Positions 8,713 through 16,261 are shown, counted from the stretch's first letter. The stretch: DNA of 30,658 nucleotides from DATBLZ01 sp036555065 (GCA_036555065.1 DATBLZ010000070.1:1-30658); one strand, 5' to 3'. Made by a program: numbers and translations. The notes: generated by a model not told the origin, from the letters alone.

Positions 8713-9342
8713 ATGCGCACCCATCGAGTTTCATGGCGACTGGTTGCGAGCGTCGGCACAGCGATCTGCGCGGCCGGGGGCGCAAGCTTGGCGCTCGCGC
8801 ATCATTCCGATTCCTTCTATTTCATCGACGATCGCAGCGCCGAGGGCGGCGCAGTGCGCGTCGAGGGCACGGTCTGGCGCGTGCGCTTCATCAATCCGCA
8901 TTCGGAAATATTCGTCGACGTCGCAGGCAAGGACGGCGGCGAGCCCGTACGCTGGGCAGTCGAGACGGATTCGTGGAATCAGCTGCGCACGCTGGGCTGG
9001 ACGGAGAATAGTCTCGCGGTCGGCGACCATGTCGTAGTCATCGTTTCGAAGTCGAAATTTCACGCAACCGCGGGCCGCCTCCGCGATCTCCTCGTGTACG
9101 GGCGAACGCCGGAGGACCCGGCACGCTTGTATCTCGAGTACGTCCCCGACCTTGCCGACCCGTCGAGCCAGTCCGACGCGCCGCTGCGCGTGCTCGAGCA
9201 CGCGCCGCAGTGCCCCGGCACGGTCCAGTACGACCCGGCGCGTCAGCGCGGCAAAGAGACGCTGTTGTGCGTCTCGCTCGATGCCCCAACGCTAAGAGCC
9301 GTTCAGGGTGAGTTCGCGGACGAGCTCGTGATCTTCCACTGA
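8713..9342 (+). CDS. Exported DUF6152 protein
   Basis: 209 residues from ATG 8713. The Shine-Dalgarno GGAGG (8702-8706) sits over the end of the preceding gene, whose stop is one base away, so they are coupled. The signal peptide runs to about residue 29 (ASLALA) and is followed at once by HHSDSFYF. The DUF6152 hallmarks are RVEGTVWRVRFINPHSEIFV, WAVETDSWNQLRTLGW and LAVGDHVVVIVS. The C-terminal third (from about residue 130) has two cysteines (APQCPG, LLCVSL) that could pair in the periplasm. Function is unknown. It is a partner of the lipoprotein before it and of the TorF porin after it. Confidence 0.88.
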   Translation: MRTHRVSWRLVASVGTAICAAGGASLALAHHSDSFYFIDDRSAEGGAVRVEGTVWRVRFINPHSEIFVDVAGKDGGEPVRWAVETDSWNQLRTLGWTENSLAVGDHVVVIVSKSKFHATAGRLRDLLVYGRTPEDPARLYLEYVPDLADPSSQSDAPLRVLEHAPQCPGTVQYDPARQRGKETLLCVSLDAPTLRAVQGEFADELVIFH

Positions 9343-9347
9343 CGCGA

Positions 9348-10088
9348 ATGACGAGCCTCTCTTCTTCGCGCTCCGCGACGCGGCTCGCGGGTGTGTTCGT
9401 TGCGACGACGATCGTCGCTTCGGGTGTGTCGGCGCAGGATCGCGCGCCCGGATTAACTGCTTACGTGACTGTTGCGAATGACTATCGCCAGCGTGGATTG
9501 TCACAGCTCGATTCCGGCGTCTCGTGGCAAATCGGCGTCGACTACGAGCACATGTCGGGTTTTTTCATCGGCGGGTTTGCCGCCAACGTCGGGTACGCCG
9601 TCGAGGAGACTTGGCCGGAACAACGCGACTACGTCGTCGACTACTATGCGGGGTACGGTTGGGGCAGGCGCGACTGGCGATTCAACGTCGCGCTCGGCCG
9701 GTACGCCTATCCGGATGTCTCGTTCGACTACGACTACAACGAGCTTACGTTCAGCACGACGTTCAAGAAGCGGTTCTCGTACACGGCCGGCTACACCGAC
9801 CGGTTGTACGATCGGCCCTATTCGGCGTGGTACCACGAGCTCGGCTTTGCGCAGCCTCTGCGCTTCGATCTCGAGCTCAGCGCAGCGCTCGGACAGTTCA
9901 GCGCGGACATTCCCGGCTACGAGGTGGATTACACCCACTGGAATGTCGGTTTGTCCAAGGTGATCCGGCACGTCGCCTTGGATCTGCGATTCTTCGCGGC
10001 GACCGAGGACGCGGCATCGATTCTCGGCGATCCCGCCAGCGATGCCTGGGTGTTCAGCGTGTCGTACGGATTTCGGTTCGCGAACTGA
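9348..10088 (+). CDS. TorF family putative outer-membrane porin
   Basis: 246 residues from ATG 9348, five bases after the DUF6152 stop, so it is the third gene of this unit. The signal peptide is residues 1-29 (VSA|QD). The mature start LTAYVTVANDYRQRGLSQ is the characteristic opening of the TorF/TIGR02001 family. The rest is alternating aromatic beta-strands (YAGYGWGRRDWRFNVALGRY, FSYTAGYTDRLY, AWYHELGFAQPL) and ends in YGFRFAN, a barrel-type C-terminus near but not exactly ending in Phe. It probably forms a small outer-membrane barrel of 10-12 strands; the transported substrate is unknown. The last 35 bases overlap the convergent subtilase gene. Confidence 0.85.
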   Translation: MTSLSSSRSATRLAGVFVATTIVASGVSAQDRAPGLTAYVTVANDYRQRGLSQLDSGVSWQIGVDYEHMSGFFIGGFAANVGYAVEETWPEQRDYVVDYYAGYGWGRRDWRFNVALGRYAYPDVSFDYDYNELTFSTTFKKRFSYTAGYTDRLYDRPYSAWYHELGFAQPLRFDLELSAALGQFSADIPGYEVDYTHWNVGLSKVIRHVALDLRFFAATEDAASILGDPASDAWVFSVSYGFRFAN

Positions 10089-11331
10089 GCTCCGCGCAGT
10101 CGCCTGTGCCCGTGAGATGCGCAAGCGCGCGACAGGCGCTGATCGATTTCGTTTGCCGCTGCTCGTTCGTCGAGTCTTCGAGCAAGCTCAGGAGTGCCGT
10201 GTGCTCGATCATCGGCGCGCGCTCGAGCAAGAGCGCGATGACGCCCGTGACGTGCGCTGCGGCCAGCGAATTGCCCGAGAGAAAGGCGTAACCTGCATCG
10301 GGCGTCGTAGTGAGAATCTCGTTCGCGGGCGCCTGCAGCGTGCCCGGCGCGAGCTCCGTGGCGCCCGTCGCGGCTTGAGCGGCAATGACCCCGGCATGCG
10401 ATGCGGGGAAAACATCGGTCGTGGCCGCCGAATCCGCTGCCGCCGCGACGACCGTCATGCCGTGCGCGACTGCCTGGTCGAGCAATGCTCCGAGAAGCGC
10501 GTCGAACGGGCCCGTCAAGCTCATGTTGATCACTTGAACTCGTAGATTCATCGCCGCCTCGAGTGCGAGCGCGAGCGAGAAGCTCGAGCAATGTGCAGTG
10601 GGCGCATCGGCAGCCACGGCCCAACACGCGCGCAAGGCAGCGATTTTGGAGTTCGGGGCGACGCCGACGATCCCTTCGTTGTTGTTGACTTGCGAGGCGA
10701 TGATGCCCGCGATCGCCGTCCCGTGGATCTCGCCGTGCTCGCCGCGCGGCTCGGCGACGAAGTTTCGACTGATCGAGACGCGGCCGTGCAGATCCGGATG
10801 CTTGGCGTCGATGCCCGAATCGATGACTGCGATGGTCACGCCGCGGCCGGTCGCGAGCTCGTGTGCGGGCGCGATTTCGAGATCGAGGACGGACTCTTGA
10901 AGATCGGCGTAGGGATCGTCGTAAGAACCGAGCTGCGTTTCGAACACGTTCATGCGTTGCGCGAGCTCGACACGCGGATCTTCATTGAGCGATGTGAGCA
11001 ACCGATCGATATCGACGTCCGCGGCGACGGCAAATACCTCGCAATATGCGTCGAGCGATGCGATGAGCCAGCCGTCGATGCGCGTGAGACCGTGCTCCTG
11101 CGCGAGTTCGTTCAGGATGCGCTCGACAGCCGGGCTCGGCCCGTAGCCACGCCGCGTCAGGTAACGCGTGCTAGTGGCTCCGCGCAGCTGCAACGCAAGG
11201 TCTTCGTCCTGATGCACCGTCAGCAGAATCTGCCGGCCGCTCTCGGGATCGTACGCGGCTGCGTCGCGAGCCGGAGGCGACGCGCAGCCCACGATGAGCG
11301 CAAGCGAGGCGACGAGGCCCGCGCACCTCAT
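10054..11331 (-). CDS. Subtilisin-like serine protease (S8), lipoprotein
   Basis: 425 residues from ATG 11331, whose ATGA overlaps the anti-sigma stop. The signal ends LIVGC (C16), so it should be lipid-anchored facing the periplasm. Residues ~35-130 look like an inhibitor-I9-type prodomain (LTRIDGWLIASLDAYCEVFAV, LLTSLNEDPRVELAQ). The catalytic triad is D171 (VIDSGID), H203 (IHGTAIAG) and S355 (SGNSLAAAH; the usual form is GTSMAAPH). The oxyanion-hole Asn appears replaced by Asp (D300 in VVAAAADSAA, where most subtilases have AAGN). An open frame continues upstream of 11331, but it is antisense-composition sequence inside the anti-sigma gene and is not used. A role in processing envelope proteins, perhaps including the adjacent anti-sigma factor, is inference from the coupling. 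Confidence 0.92.
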   Translation of the reverse strand: MRCAGLVASLALIVGCASPPARDAAAYDPESGRQILLTVHQDEDLALQLRGATSTRYLTRRGYGPSPAVERILNELAQEHGLTRIDGWLIASLDAYCEVFAVAADVDIDRLLTSLNEDPRVELAQRMNVFETQLGSYDDPYADLQESVLDLEIAPAHELATGRGVTIAVIDSGIDAKHPDLHGRVSISRNFVAEPRGEHGEIHGTAIAGIIASQVNNNEGIVGVAPNSKIAALRACWAVAADAPTAHCSSFSLALALEAAMNLRVQVINMSLTGPFDALLGALLDQAVAHGMTVVAAAADSAATTDVFPASHAGVIAAQAATGATELAPGTLQAPANEILTTTPDAGYAFLSGNSLAAAHVTGVIALLLERAPMIEHTALLSLLEDSTNEQRQTKSISACRALAHLTGTGDCAELSSRTEIRTTR

Positions 11332-11954
11332 GGCGCTTGCTCGTTCGAATATGCGCGCCCCGCGAAGCGCACGCGCGCGTCGGCGCGCAGGCGCGCGACG
11401 ATTGCGTCGACATTGGCCGTGTCTGCTGCGGTCAAGCGCACGCGATAGCGGCCGACGTCGCTCGGCTCGCCCACGGCGCCGCCGATCTCGCGAATGAGCG
11501 CTTGCTTGTCCGCGTCGGCAACGTCGGCGACGAAAACGACGTCGATCTCGACGTTGCCGCTCGCGGGCCCGGTCGCCGTCACGAAGGTTGCTTCGCGGCG
11601 CGAATCGCCACGCAGCGTCAAGAGCCAAGCCGCGACGGCCAAGCTCGCGGCGATGGCGGCAACGGTCGCGAAACGTGCAAAGCGTGATGTACGCGACCCG
11701 AAGATCCGGCGTGGGCGGTGCGCCGCGTCGATCTCCGCAAGGAGCTGCTCGAACCCGCCGTCGGCCGAGAGCGGCACGGTCGGCTGCTGCTTGAGCAGCG
11801 CGGCGAGGTGGTACTCCTCCTGCATGGCAACTCGGCACGGCAAGCAGCTGCGGACGTGCCGCTCGACGCCCGAATGCTCCGCGTCGGACAACGTTCCGTT
11901 GACGTACCACGGCAGCAGCTCGAGCGCCTCCTCGTGCGAAAGGAGCCTATTCAA
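11328..11954 (-). CDS. Zinc-finger anti-sigma factor with periplasmic prodomain-like module
   Basis: 208 residues. The start is TTG 11954, overlapping the sigma stop (TTTGA), with AGGGATG upstream; no better start exists. Residues 1-45 form the ZAS domain with H33-x3-C37-x2-C40 (HVRSCLPC), which binds zinc and the sigma factor. One transmembrane helix lies at about 95-113 (VAAIAASLAVAAWLL). The periplasmic part, ~134-202, reads VEIDVVFVADVADADKQALI, IGGAVGEPSDVGRYRVRL, VDAIVARLRADARVRFAG. This alternation of strands and helices resembles subtilisin prodomains (inhibitor I9), and a comparable stretch is present in the neighbouring protease. The three genes sigma, anti-sigma and protease overlap successively by 4, 4 bases, so they are one tightly coupled unit. 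Confidence 0.9.
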   Translation of the reverse strand: MNRLLSHEEALELLPWYVNGTLSDAEHSGVERHVRSCLPCRVAMQEEYHLAALLKQQPTVPLSADGGFEQLLAEIDAAHRPRRIFGSRTSRFARFATVAAIAASLAVAAWLLTLRGDSRREATFVTATGPASGNVEIDVVFVADVADADKQALIREIGGAVGEPSDVGRYRVRLTAADTANVDAIVARLRADARVRFAGRAYSNEQAP

Positions 11955-12559
11955 AGGTCATCCCTGCCGAGGGACGGCAGTAGGCTTTTCAGGCGTGCGC
12001 GTGCGTGAAACATCCTTGTCTTGACGGTGTTCACGGGGCAATCGACGATCGCCGCGATCTCCTCATACGAGTAGCCGTAGAAATAGGTGAGCTCGACGAC
12101 AGCACGTTGTTTGGCCGGCAGGTTGCGCATTCCGTGATCGAGCAAGTCCCGCAAGTCCCGTAAGTCCGTTCGGCTGATGTGTTCATCCGCGGGCGCGGAA
12201 AGTTCATCACTGTCTGCATCGGCCGCCTTGAAACGCTCTGTCCAGCGCCGCGCGCCTTGGCGTAGCTTCAACGCTTTGCGGTAGGCGATGCCGAGTATCC
12301 ATGTGGACACCCGCGACTTCCCTTCGAACGCGGCGGCGCTGCGCCAGACGACGAGCATAACGTCGTTGACGCCTTCCTGAGCGGTCTCGAGTTGGCCGGT
12401 GATTCGGTAAATGAATCTGAGGAGCAGGTGGTAGTACTTTACGTAAAGCTCATGGAACGCCCCGCGATTCCCGCCGCGCACGCCATCGAGAAGCTCCCGA
12501 TCGAGCACGTCGTCGGCGACGCTCGTCTTTCCGGGCACTACTTTCGGACGGTCGGTCAC
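11951..12559 (-). CDS. ECF-family RNA polymerase sigma factor (second locus)
   Basis: 202 residues from GTG 12559 (no in-frame ATG near the N-terminus). Region 2 is about residues 25-100: GNRGAFHELYVKYYHLLLRF, ETAQEGVNDVMLVVWRSAAAF, SRVSTWILGIAYRKALKLR. Region 4 is about 143-195: NLPAKQRAVVELTYFYGYSYEEIAAI, then the helix-turn-helix DCPVNTVKTRMFHARARLK. Length and domain content are normal. The stop overlaps the zinc-finger anti-sigma gene. The upstream ECF-type element ends nine bases before the GTG, the same distance as at the first sigma locus. The strong sequence difference between the two sigma factors shows they are not recent duplicates. Confidence 0.94.
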   Translation of the reverse strand: MTDRPKVVPGKTSVADDVLDRELLDGVRGGNRGAFHELYVKYYHLLLRFIYRITGQLETAQEGVNDVMLVVWRSAAAFEGKSRVSTWILGIAYRKALKLRQGARRWTERFKAADADSDELSAPADEHISRTDLRDLRDLLDHGMRNLPAKQRAVVELTYFYGYSYEEIAAIVDCPVNTVKTRMFHARARLKSLLPSLGRDDL

Positions 12560-12568
12560 GCCTTCCAG

Positions 12569-12595
12569 TCTACGCCCAGCATCGAGTTTCTTGCA
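12569..12595 (-). promoter_or_regulatory. ECF-type promoter before second sigma gene (TGCAAGA-N15-GTAGA)
   Basis: On the minus strand TGCAAGA (12595-12589) is followed by 15 bases and GTAGA (12573-12569), so the -10 reads CGTA. Spacing and distance to the start codon (9 bases) equal those at the first sigma gene. Autoregulation is likely (inference). Confidence 0.55.
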
Positions 12596-12659
12596 CTGTC
12601 GTGAACCTTATGTGGGCTCGGCTGGACTCAATGGCCAGTCGTCGACACGAGGTCGGGAA

Positions 12660-13865
12660 GTGACGATCGGAACGAAGGGAAGCAAGTCCGTTTGTTGGGT
12701 TGCGGTTTCAGTGTTCCTCGTGTCTTGCGGCTCCGGTTCCGGCGGCGGCGGTGGCAGCAGTCTTGGGGGCGGCGGGGGAGGCGCCCTTCAAGCCAACTTC
12801 GCATCTATCCAGGCCAACGTATTCACCCCAATATGCGTTGCCTGTCATGCGGGCGCCACCGCCCCGCTGGGTCTTCGGCTCGACAGCGCGAACAGCTACG
12901 CTCTGCTCGTCGGCGTTCCGAGCGGGGAAGAGCCGGCGCTGCAGCGCGTCGAGCCCGGCGACCCGAACAATAGCTATCTCATCCAGAAGCTCGAGGGTAA
13001 GGCCGGGACGGGCGCGCGCATGCCGCTCAACGGCACGCCGCTTTCGCAAGCCGATATCAACATGATTCGGCAGTGGATCACCGACGGTGCGCTCGCGACG
13101 CCCCGGCCGCCGCCGACTGCGCCGATTCGCGTGAGCTCGCTTGCGCCGCTTCCGGGCTCCATTCAAGCAATGCCGCCGACGTCGATCATGGCGATGCTCG
13201 ACCGCGAGCTCGATGCGACCTCCGTCGACGCAACGACGTTTACAGTCGTACGCAGCGGCGGCGACGGCACCTTCGGCGACGGCAACGAGGTCGCGATCGT
13301 GCCCGTGTCCGTGACCGTGCCCGCCGCGAACCGGCTCACCGCCGTGCTCGACATGAGCACCGCGCCGCCCGTCGAGGATACCTATCGGGTCACGCTCGTC
13401 GGCACGGGGCCGGCGACGATCCGCGATCTCGATTCGAATGCGCTCGACGGCGAGTTCAGCGGCGCATTTCCGTCCGGCGACGGCACGCAAGGCGGTAACT
13501 TCGTTGCGACGTTCCGCGTCCAAGGAATCCAGCCGACGCTGCAGTCGATCCAAACGAACGTATTCACGCCGCTGTGCTCGGGCTGTCACTCGGGAGTCGG
13601 GGCACAGCTTCCGGGCAGTATGAACCTCACGAGCGCGAGTGCGAGCCACGCGAACCTGGTGGGCGTCGCGAGCGTCTGGACGCCGACCGTGCAACGCGTC
13701 CGCGCCGGCGATGCGACCAACAGCTTCCTGATTCATAAGCTCGAAGGCACGATCCCGGGCGGCGGCGCCGTTCCGGGGCAGCGAATGCCGCTCGGCGGGC
13801 AGCCGCTGACGCCGGCGACGATCGCGACGATTCGTCAATGGATCGACAACGGCGCGGCAATGTAG
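12660..13865 (+). CDS. Di-heme c-type cytochrome lipoprotein with central Ig-like domain
   Basis: 401 residues from GTG 12660, with GAGG (12649-12652) seven bases upstream; earlier in-frame codons lack both a signal and an RBS. The signal ends FLVSC (C23), followed by a Gly/Ser-rich linker with about ten glycines. Two related cytochrome modules flank a middle domain. Module 1 has CVACH at 59-63 and RMPLNGTPLS with candidate ligand M121. Module 2 has CSGCH at 306-310 and RMPLGGQPLT with M376. Both share SIQxNVFTPxC, LVGV, QRVxxGD, NSxLIxKLEG and IRQWIxxGA. Residues ~152-288 between them look like a bacterial Ig-like (Big_5) domain. It is probably attached to the outer membrane as an electron-transfer protein. 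It is divergent from the sigma gene by 100 bases and followed after 16 bases by the heme-motif porin. Confidence 0.88.
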   Translation: MTIGTKGSKSVCWVAVSVFLVSCGSGSGGGGGSSLGGGGGGALQANFASIQANVFTPICVACHAGATAPLGLRLDSANSYALLVGVPSGEEPALQRVEPGDPNNSYLIQKLEGKAGTGARMPLNGTPLSQADINMIRQWITDGALATPRPPPTAPIRVSSLAPLPGSIQAMPPTSIMAMLDRELDATSVDATTFTVVRSGGDGTFGDGNEVAIVPVSVTVPAANRLTAVLDMSTAPPVEDTYRVTLVGTGPATIRDLDSNALDGEFSGAFPSGDGTQGGNFVATFRVQGIQPTLQSIQTNVFTPLCSGCHSGVGAQLPGSMNLTSASASHANLVGVASVWTPTVQRVRAGDATNSFLIHKLEGTIPGGGAVPGQRMPLGGQPLTPATIATIRQWIDNGAAM

Positions 13866-13881
13866 ATACGAGGTACGAGGA

Positions 13882-14985
13882 TTGCACTCGAGCATACGCG
13901 TCGCCGCCGCCTGCGGCCTGTTCTCTTTGACGCTCGGATGGGCGATCACGGCCGAGGCTGAACCCTATTTGGCCGTCGCCGCTGGCCTCAAATGCGCAAT
14001 GTGCCACGTCAATCCCACGGGCGGCGGCAAGCGCAACGTGTTCGGCCTTGCGTATGCGCGCAACGAGCTCGCGCGCCGTACCGTGCTCGCCGACGAAGGC
14101 GACAAGGGCTGGAACGGCAACCTCGGCAAATGGTTCGGCATCGGCGGCGACTACCGCGGCGGCTACTTCGACGTCGACGCGCCTGGGCCGTACGATCAAT
14201 CGCAAACCACAGTCACCAAAGCCACAGCATATCTCGAGGTTCGCGCTGTGCCGGACTTACTGAAGCTCTACTTCGACGAGCAGATTGCGCCCGGGCATTC
14301 CGTCGACCGCGAGTACTATGCGTTGCTGACGCCGGCAAGCGGCAAATACACGATCAAGGCGGGCCAGTTCTTCCTGCCGTTCGGTTTACGCATCCAAGAC
14401 GATACTGCATTCGTCAGGCAGCGCTCGGGCATCAACTTCAACACGCCCGACGACGGCATCGAGCTCGGCCTCGAGCTGCCGAAGTGGTCGGCACAGGTCG
14501 CCAATTCGAACGGCACGGCAGGCACCGGCAGCGCGCCGGGCAAAGATCAGTGGAGCCTGTCGGCGACCTATGTGGAGTCGCGATGGCGCGTCGGCGCGAG
14601 CTACAACCTGAACGAGGATCCGCTCGGGGATCGCGAGATGCAGGCGGTGTTCGCGGGCTTGCGCACCGGGCGCATATCCTGGCTCGCGGAGCTCGATTTC
14701 ATCAGCGACGACATTCCCGCGGGTGGCTCGAGCGATATCTATGCGACGCTGCTAGAGGGCAACTGGCGTTTCAGCAAGGGGCACAATCTCAAGGTGACCT
14801 ACGAGTTCCTCGATCCGAGCAATTCCGCGGGCGAGGACGAGCAGGAGCGTTACAGCATCGTCTGGGAGCTTGCGCCGATGCAGCTCGTTCAGGCCCGCTT
14901 CGGCCTACGCGAATACAACGGCGTTCCCGAGCAGCCGCAGACGAACCGCAGCGAAGTGTTCGCGGAGCTCCACGTCTACTTCTAA
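13882..14985 (+). CDS. Outer-membrane barrel protein with N-terminal heme-binding motif
   Basis: 367 residues from TTG 13882, chosen because GAGG (13870-13873) lies eight bases upstream and the signal peptide follows immediately (residues 1-26, AEA|EP). Mature residues 27-60 carry a single CxxCH (C38-A-M-C41-H42) in the context GLKCAMCHVNPTGGGKRNVFG, a motif I recall from uncharacterised porin-like proteins. From about residue 75 on the protein is a beta-barrel: KATAYLEVRAVPDLLKLYF, YTIKAGQFFLPFGLRI, LSATYVESRWRVGASYNL, and others. It ends in AELHVYF with terminal Phe, the outer-membrane insertion signal. The combination suggests a porin with a heme plug or a barrel partner of a cytochrome. 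The preceding gene encodes a di-heme lipoprotein, and the two are probably one operon. Function is unproven. Confidence 0.85.
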   Translation: MHSSIRVAAACGLFSLTLGWAITAEAEPYLAVAAGLKCAMCHVNPTGGGKRNVFGLAYARNELARRTVLADEGDKGWNGNLGKWFGIGGDYRGGYFDVDAPGPYDQSQTTVTKATAYLEVRAVPDLLKLYFDEQIAPGHSVDREYYALLTPASGKYTIKAGQFFLPFGLRIQDDTAFVRQRSGINFNTPDDGIELGLELPKWSAQVANSNGTAGTGSAPGKDQWSLSATYVESRWRVGASYNLNEDPLGDREMQAVFAGLRTGRISWLAELDFISDDIPAGGSSDIYATLLEGNWRFSKGHNLKVTYEFLDPSNSAGEDEQERYSIVWELAPMQLVQARFGLREYNGVPEQPQTNRSEVFAELHVYF

Positions 14986-14991
14986 GGAATC

Positions 14992-15036
14992 GGGGCTAAA
15001 GCCCCTCCTACAATGTGGGAGCGGCTTCAGCCGCGA
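14992..15036. repeat. REP-like palindromic element between convergent genes
   Basis: GGGGCTAAAGCCCC (14992-15005) is a short hairpin, followed by TCCTACA and then TGTGGGAGCGGCTTCAGCCGCGA (from about 15014), in which GCGGCT and AGCCGC pair. The two halves also partly mirror each other (CCTACA / TGTGGG). This sequence type is a common dispersed extragenic palindrome in Xanthomonadales and some pseudomonads. It fills the gap between the converging porin and permease genes, where it could act as a bidirectional terminator. Confidence 0.75.
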
Positions 15037-16248
15037 TCAGACCGTTCTGGTCGCCACGGCGGGCGGCACGGCGGCCGCACGGCGCGCCGGAAATAGGACC
15101 GCGAGCTGGCTCACGACGATGAGCGCGAGCATCGTCGCCGGGAGCAGGTACCAAGAAAACCGCGGGACGCTGAACGCCTCGACGAGCAGAATGTTGATGC
15201 CGATCGCGAGCACTGCGCCGAGCGTCACGCCGATCACGGTGAAGAGTAGGTTCTCCGCGAGAAAGTAGCGGAGGATGTCGGTGCGCGTTGCGCCGAGCGC
15301 GCGCCGCGTGCCGATCTGTTTGGTCCGGCGCGTGACGTTGAAGCTCGTGAGCCCGGCGACCCCGAGCGTCGTGATCGCGACGAGGATCGCAATCGTCGTC
15401 CCGAGTATGTTGATCAGCGCCTGGTTGAGCTCGTAGCTGTTCTTCCGCGTCTCCTCCATCGTCCGCATGTCGCGGACGATGCGCCCCTGCTCGCGGTCGG
15501 CGAGCAGCGTCTCGATGCGTGGCATGAGCGCATCGCGCGCACCGGGCTCGGCGCGAATCAGATAGGCCGTCGACTTGTTCCACAGGTGCTCGGGTACGAG
15601 CATGGTGTGCTCGACGTTGTCCCAGCCGCTCCACGGTCCCTGGAGCTCATCGACGACGCCGACGACCGTCATCGGCTGCGTGTCGGCGATGTAGACGATT
15701 TTGCCGACGCCATAGGTCGGATCGTTGGGGAAAAGGGCCGCGGCGAGGTCTTTCGAGAGAATGGTTTTGTTAGACCATTCCGAGGTTGCCGGCATTCGCC
15801 AACTTATGTCCGAGGCGGCAAAGTCTTCGCCCGTTATGAGCTCGACACCGAGGGCGTCAACGCCTTGCTCGTCGACGAAATAGACGGTCGTAGGCACGCC
15901 TTCGATCTCCGGACCCGGCGTCGTCTTGAGGCCCATGCCCCAGCCGCTGCCGCCGAGCGGTATCGAGTTGATTTGCACGGCAGCCTGCACGCCGGGCATG
16001 CCGCGAATCTGGCGCAGGTCTTCCTCGATTGTGAGCTTTGCGTCGAAATCGGCCGCGAAACCCGAGCTATTGAGGTGGAAGATGTTCGCTTCGTCGACGC
16101 CGCTCGGACGTGCCATGAGCCGAGCACGTTCTTCGGCGATCGCGATCGCATTGATGACCAGCGCCATCGTGAACGCTACCTGCAACACTATCAGCACGAT
16201 GCCGGTCTTGTTGCGCAGCGCGGCACGCCAGATCGGTCCGAATTCCAT
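15037..16248 (-). CDS. ABC transporter permease, MacB/FtsX type (second permease)
   Basis: 403 residues from ATG 16248. Topology is that of a MacB-like permease without its own ATPase. There is one N-terminal helix (IVLIVLQVAFTMALVINAIA at about 17-36), a periplasmic domain to about 275, then three C-terminal helices. The FtsX region has ITTLGVAGLTSFNVTRRTKQIGTRRALGATRTDILRYFL, where the RTKQIGTRRALGA block is the family signature for coupling to the ATPase. The helices after it include LLFTVIGVTLGAVLAIGINIL and LLPATMLALIVVSQLAVLFP. It is the last gene of the export operon and is weakly similar to the permease before it (13-base gap), consistent with a heterodimeric transporter. Confidence 0.92.
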   Translation of the reverse strand: MEFGPIWRAALRNKTGIVLIVLQVAFTMALVINAIAIAEERARLMARPSGVDEANIFHLNSSGFAADFDAKLTIEEDLRQIRGMPGVQAAVQINSIPLGGSGWGMGLKTTPGPEIEGVPTTVYFVDEQGVDALGVELITGEDFAASDISWRMPATSEWSNKTILSKDLAAALFPNDPTYGVGKIVYIADTQPMTVVGVVDELQGPWSGWDNVEHTMLVPEHLWNKSTAYLIRAEPGARDALMPRIETLLADREQGRIVRDMRTMEETRKNSYELNQALINILGTTIAILVAITTLGVAGLTSFNVTRRTKQIGTRRALGATRTDILRYFLAENLLFTVIGVTLGAVLAIGINILLVEAFSVPRFSWYLLPATMLALIVVSQLAVLFPARRAAAVPPAVATRTV

Positions 16249-16261
16249 CGCTCTTGCTCCG

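Noticed and set aside
11332..11910. 193-codon upstream extension of the subtilase frame
   Set aside because: It lies wholly over the anti-sigma gene in another frame, is Arg-rich, and would bury the clear lipoprotein signal that starts at 11331.
12708..13949. 413-codon minus-strand frame opposite the di-heme lipoprotein
   Set aside because: Arg/Ala-rich shadow without signal or motif. The plus-strand gene has a lipobox, two CxxCH and an RBS.
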